Shown here in pieces: positions 5,408 to 5,558 of a DNA stretch of 5,558 bases (its first letter is position 1; every line of letters begins with the position of its first letter). Made by a program: the position numbers and the translations under genes. The stretch is from contig CAJJTI010000127.1 in the NCBI GenBank assembly GCA_905194705.1, positions 1-5,558 on the forward strand. Reading direction: 5' to 3'. Under the pieces are notes generated by a model, which was given only the letters and a program-made list of their open reading frames with translations, searched no databases and was not told the DNA's origin. This DNA comes from an uncultured Solobacterium sp. (lineage in GTDB: Bacteria > Bacillota_I > Bacilli_A > Erysipelotrichales > Erysipelotrichaceae).

Positions 5408-5558
5408 CGATTAAGTCTCACAATCTACACTCTGTCAGCTTTTGGCTTTCTTGTCAATGGTTATTATTCAATAATGGCTCTTTCCCTAACGATATGCTGT
5501 TTTTACCAAGAATTTACATAAAAGTTGTTATAATATATATAAATATTCGTCTTTGATA
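5387..5558. repeat. 172-bp direct repeat, copy 2 (reaches window end)
   Basis: Same orientation as 1471-1642, no gaps, six substitutions. The match runs to the last base of the window, so it may continue. Unlike copy 1, its left flank supplies the missing terminator arm, so copy 2 looks like the more intact context. No coding potential seen in it. Confidence 0.92.

Noticed and set aside
1471..5558. Composite transposon or insertion sequence bounded by the direct repeats
   Set aside because: No transposase, no terminal inverted repeats and no target-site duplication could be seen; the repeats look like intergenic DNA.
1..5558. CRISPR array, tRNA, rRNA
   Set aside because: No short regularly spaced repeats, and no cloverleaf or rRNA-like segment noticed on either strand.

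Overview
The window looks like an accessory, rearranged stretch of a Bacteroidetes chromosome, probably Prevotella or a close relative. The evidence is the AT-rich intergenic DNA, a Bacteroidetes-type -7 promoter box (TAAATTTGCAC at 2913-2923), Rhs/YD-repeat DNA of the SpvB-like Bacteroidetes kind, a lipoprotein C10 (streptopain-type) peptidase, and a remnant resembling the C-terminal tails of Prevotella secreted proteins. Genus is an inference.

Left part (1-1217): the 3' end of a large polymorphic-toxin gene that begins outside the window. Its last ~120 codons look like an EC869-type endonuclease toxin tip (E...D...SxK). After a perfect 15-bp inverted repeat comes a small gene in the position of the cognate immunity gene, closed by a strong terminator.

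Middle (1218-2773): a scrap yard of broken genes. It holds a frameshifted minus-strand gene remnant (about 1244-1484), the first copy of a 172-bp direct repeat (1471-1642), a possible 65-residue single-pass membrane protein (1722-1919), and a GC-richer Rhs repeat fragment (about 2149-2773) with no start, two frameshifts and no toxin tip. In 1920-2148 I see no gene, only AT-rich sequence with a 5-bp inverted repeat (AAGGC/GCCTT, near 2070-2090).

Right part (2774-5386): a promoter, an intact C10-family cysteine peptidase precursor with a lipoprotein signal, a terminator, then an unrecognised lipoprotein with a probable Ig-like domain. In-frame past its stop is a 38-codon remnant that looks like the C-terminal tail of another secreted protein. 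A terminator follows.

The second copy of the 172-bp repeat (5387-5558) reaches the window end at about 96.5% identity to the first, so 3.7 kb of accessory DNA (small membrane protein, Rhs scrap, peptidase and lipoprotein) is bracketed by direct repeats just downstream of a toxin/immunity pair. This is the most interesting structural feature: it suggests that toxin-tip/immunity loci here gain and lose cargo by recombination between repeated downstream sequences. The genes are not obviously one pathway; the common theme is surface or secreted competition and host-interaction functions.
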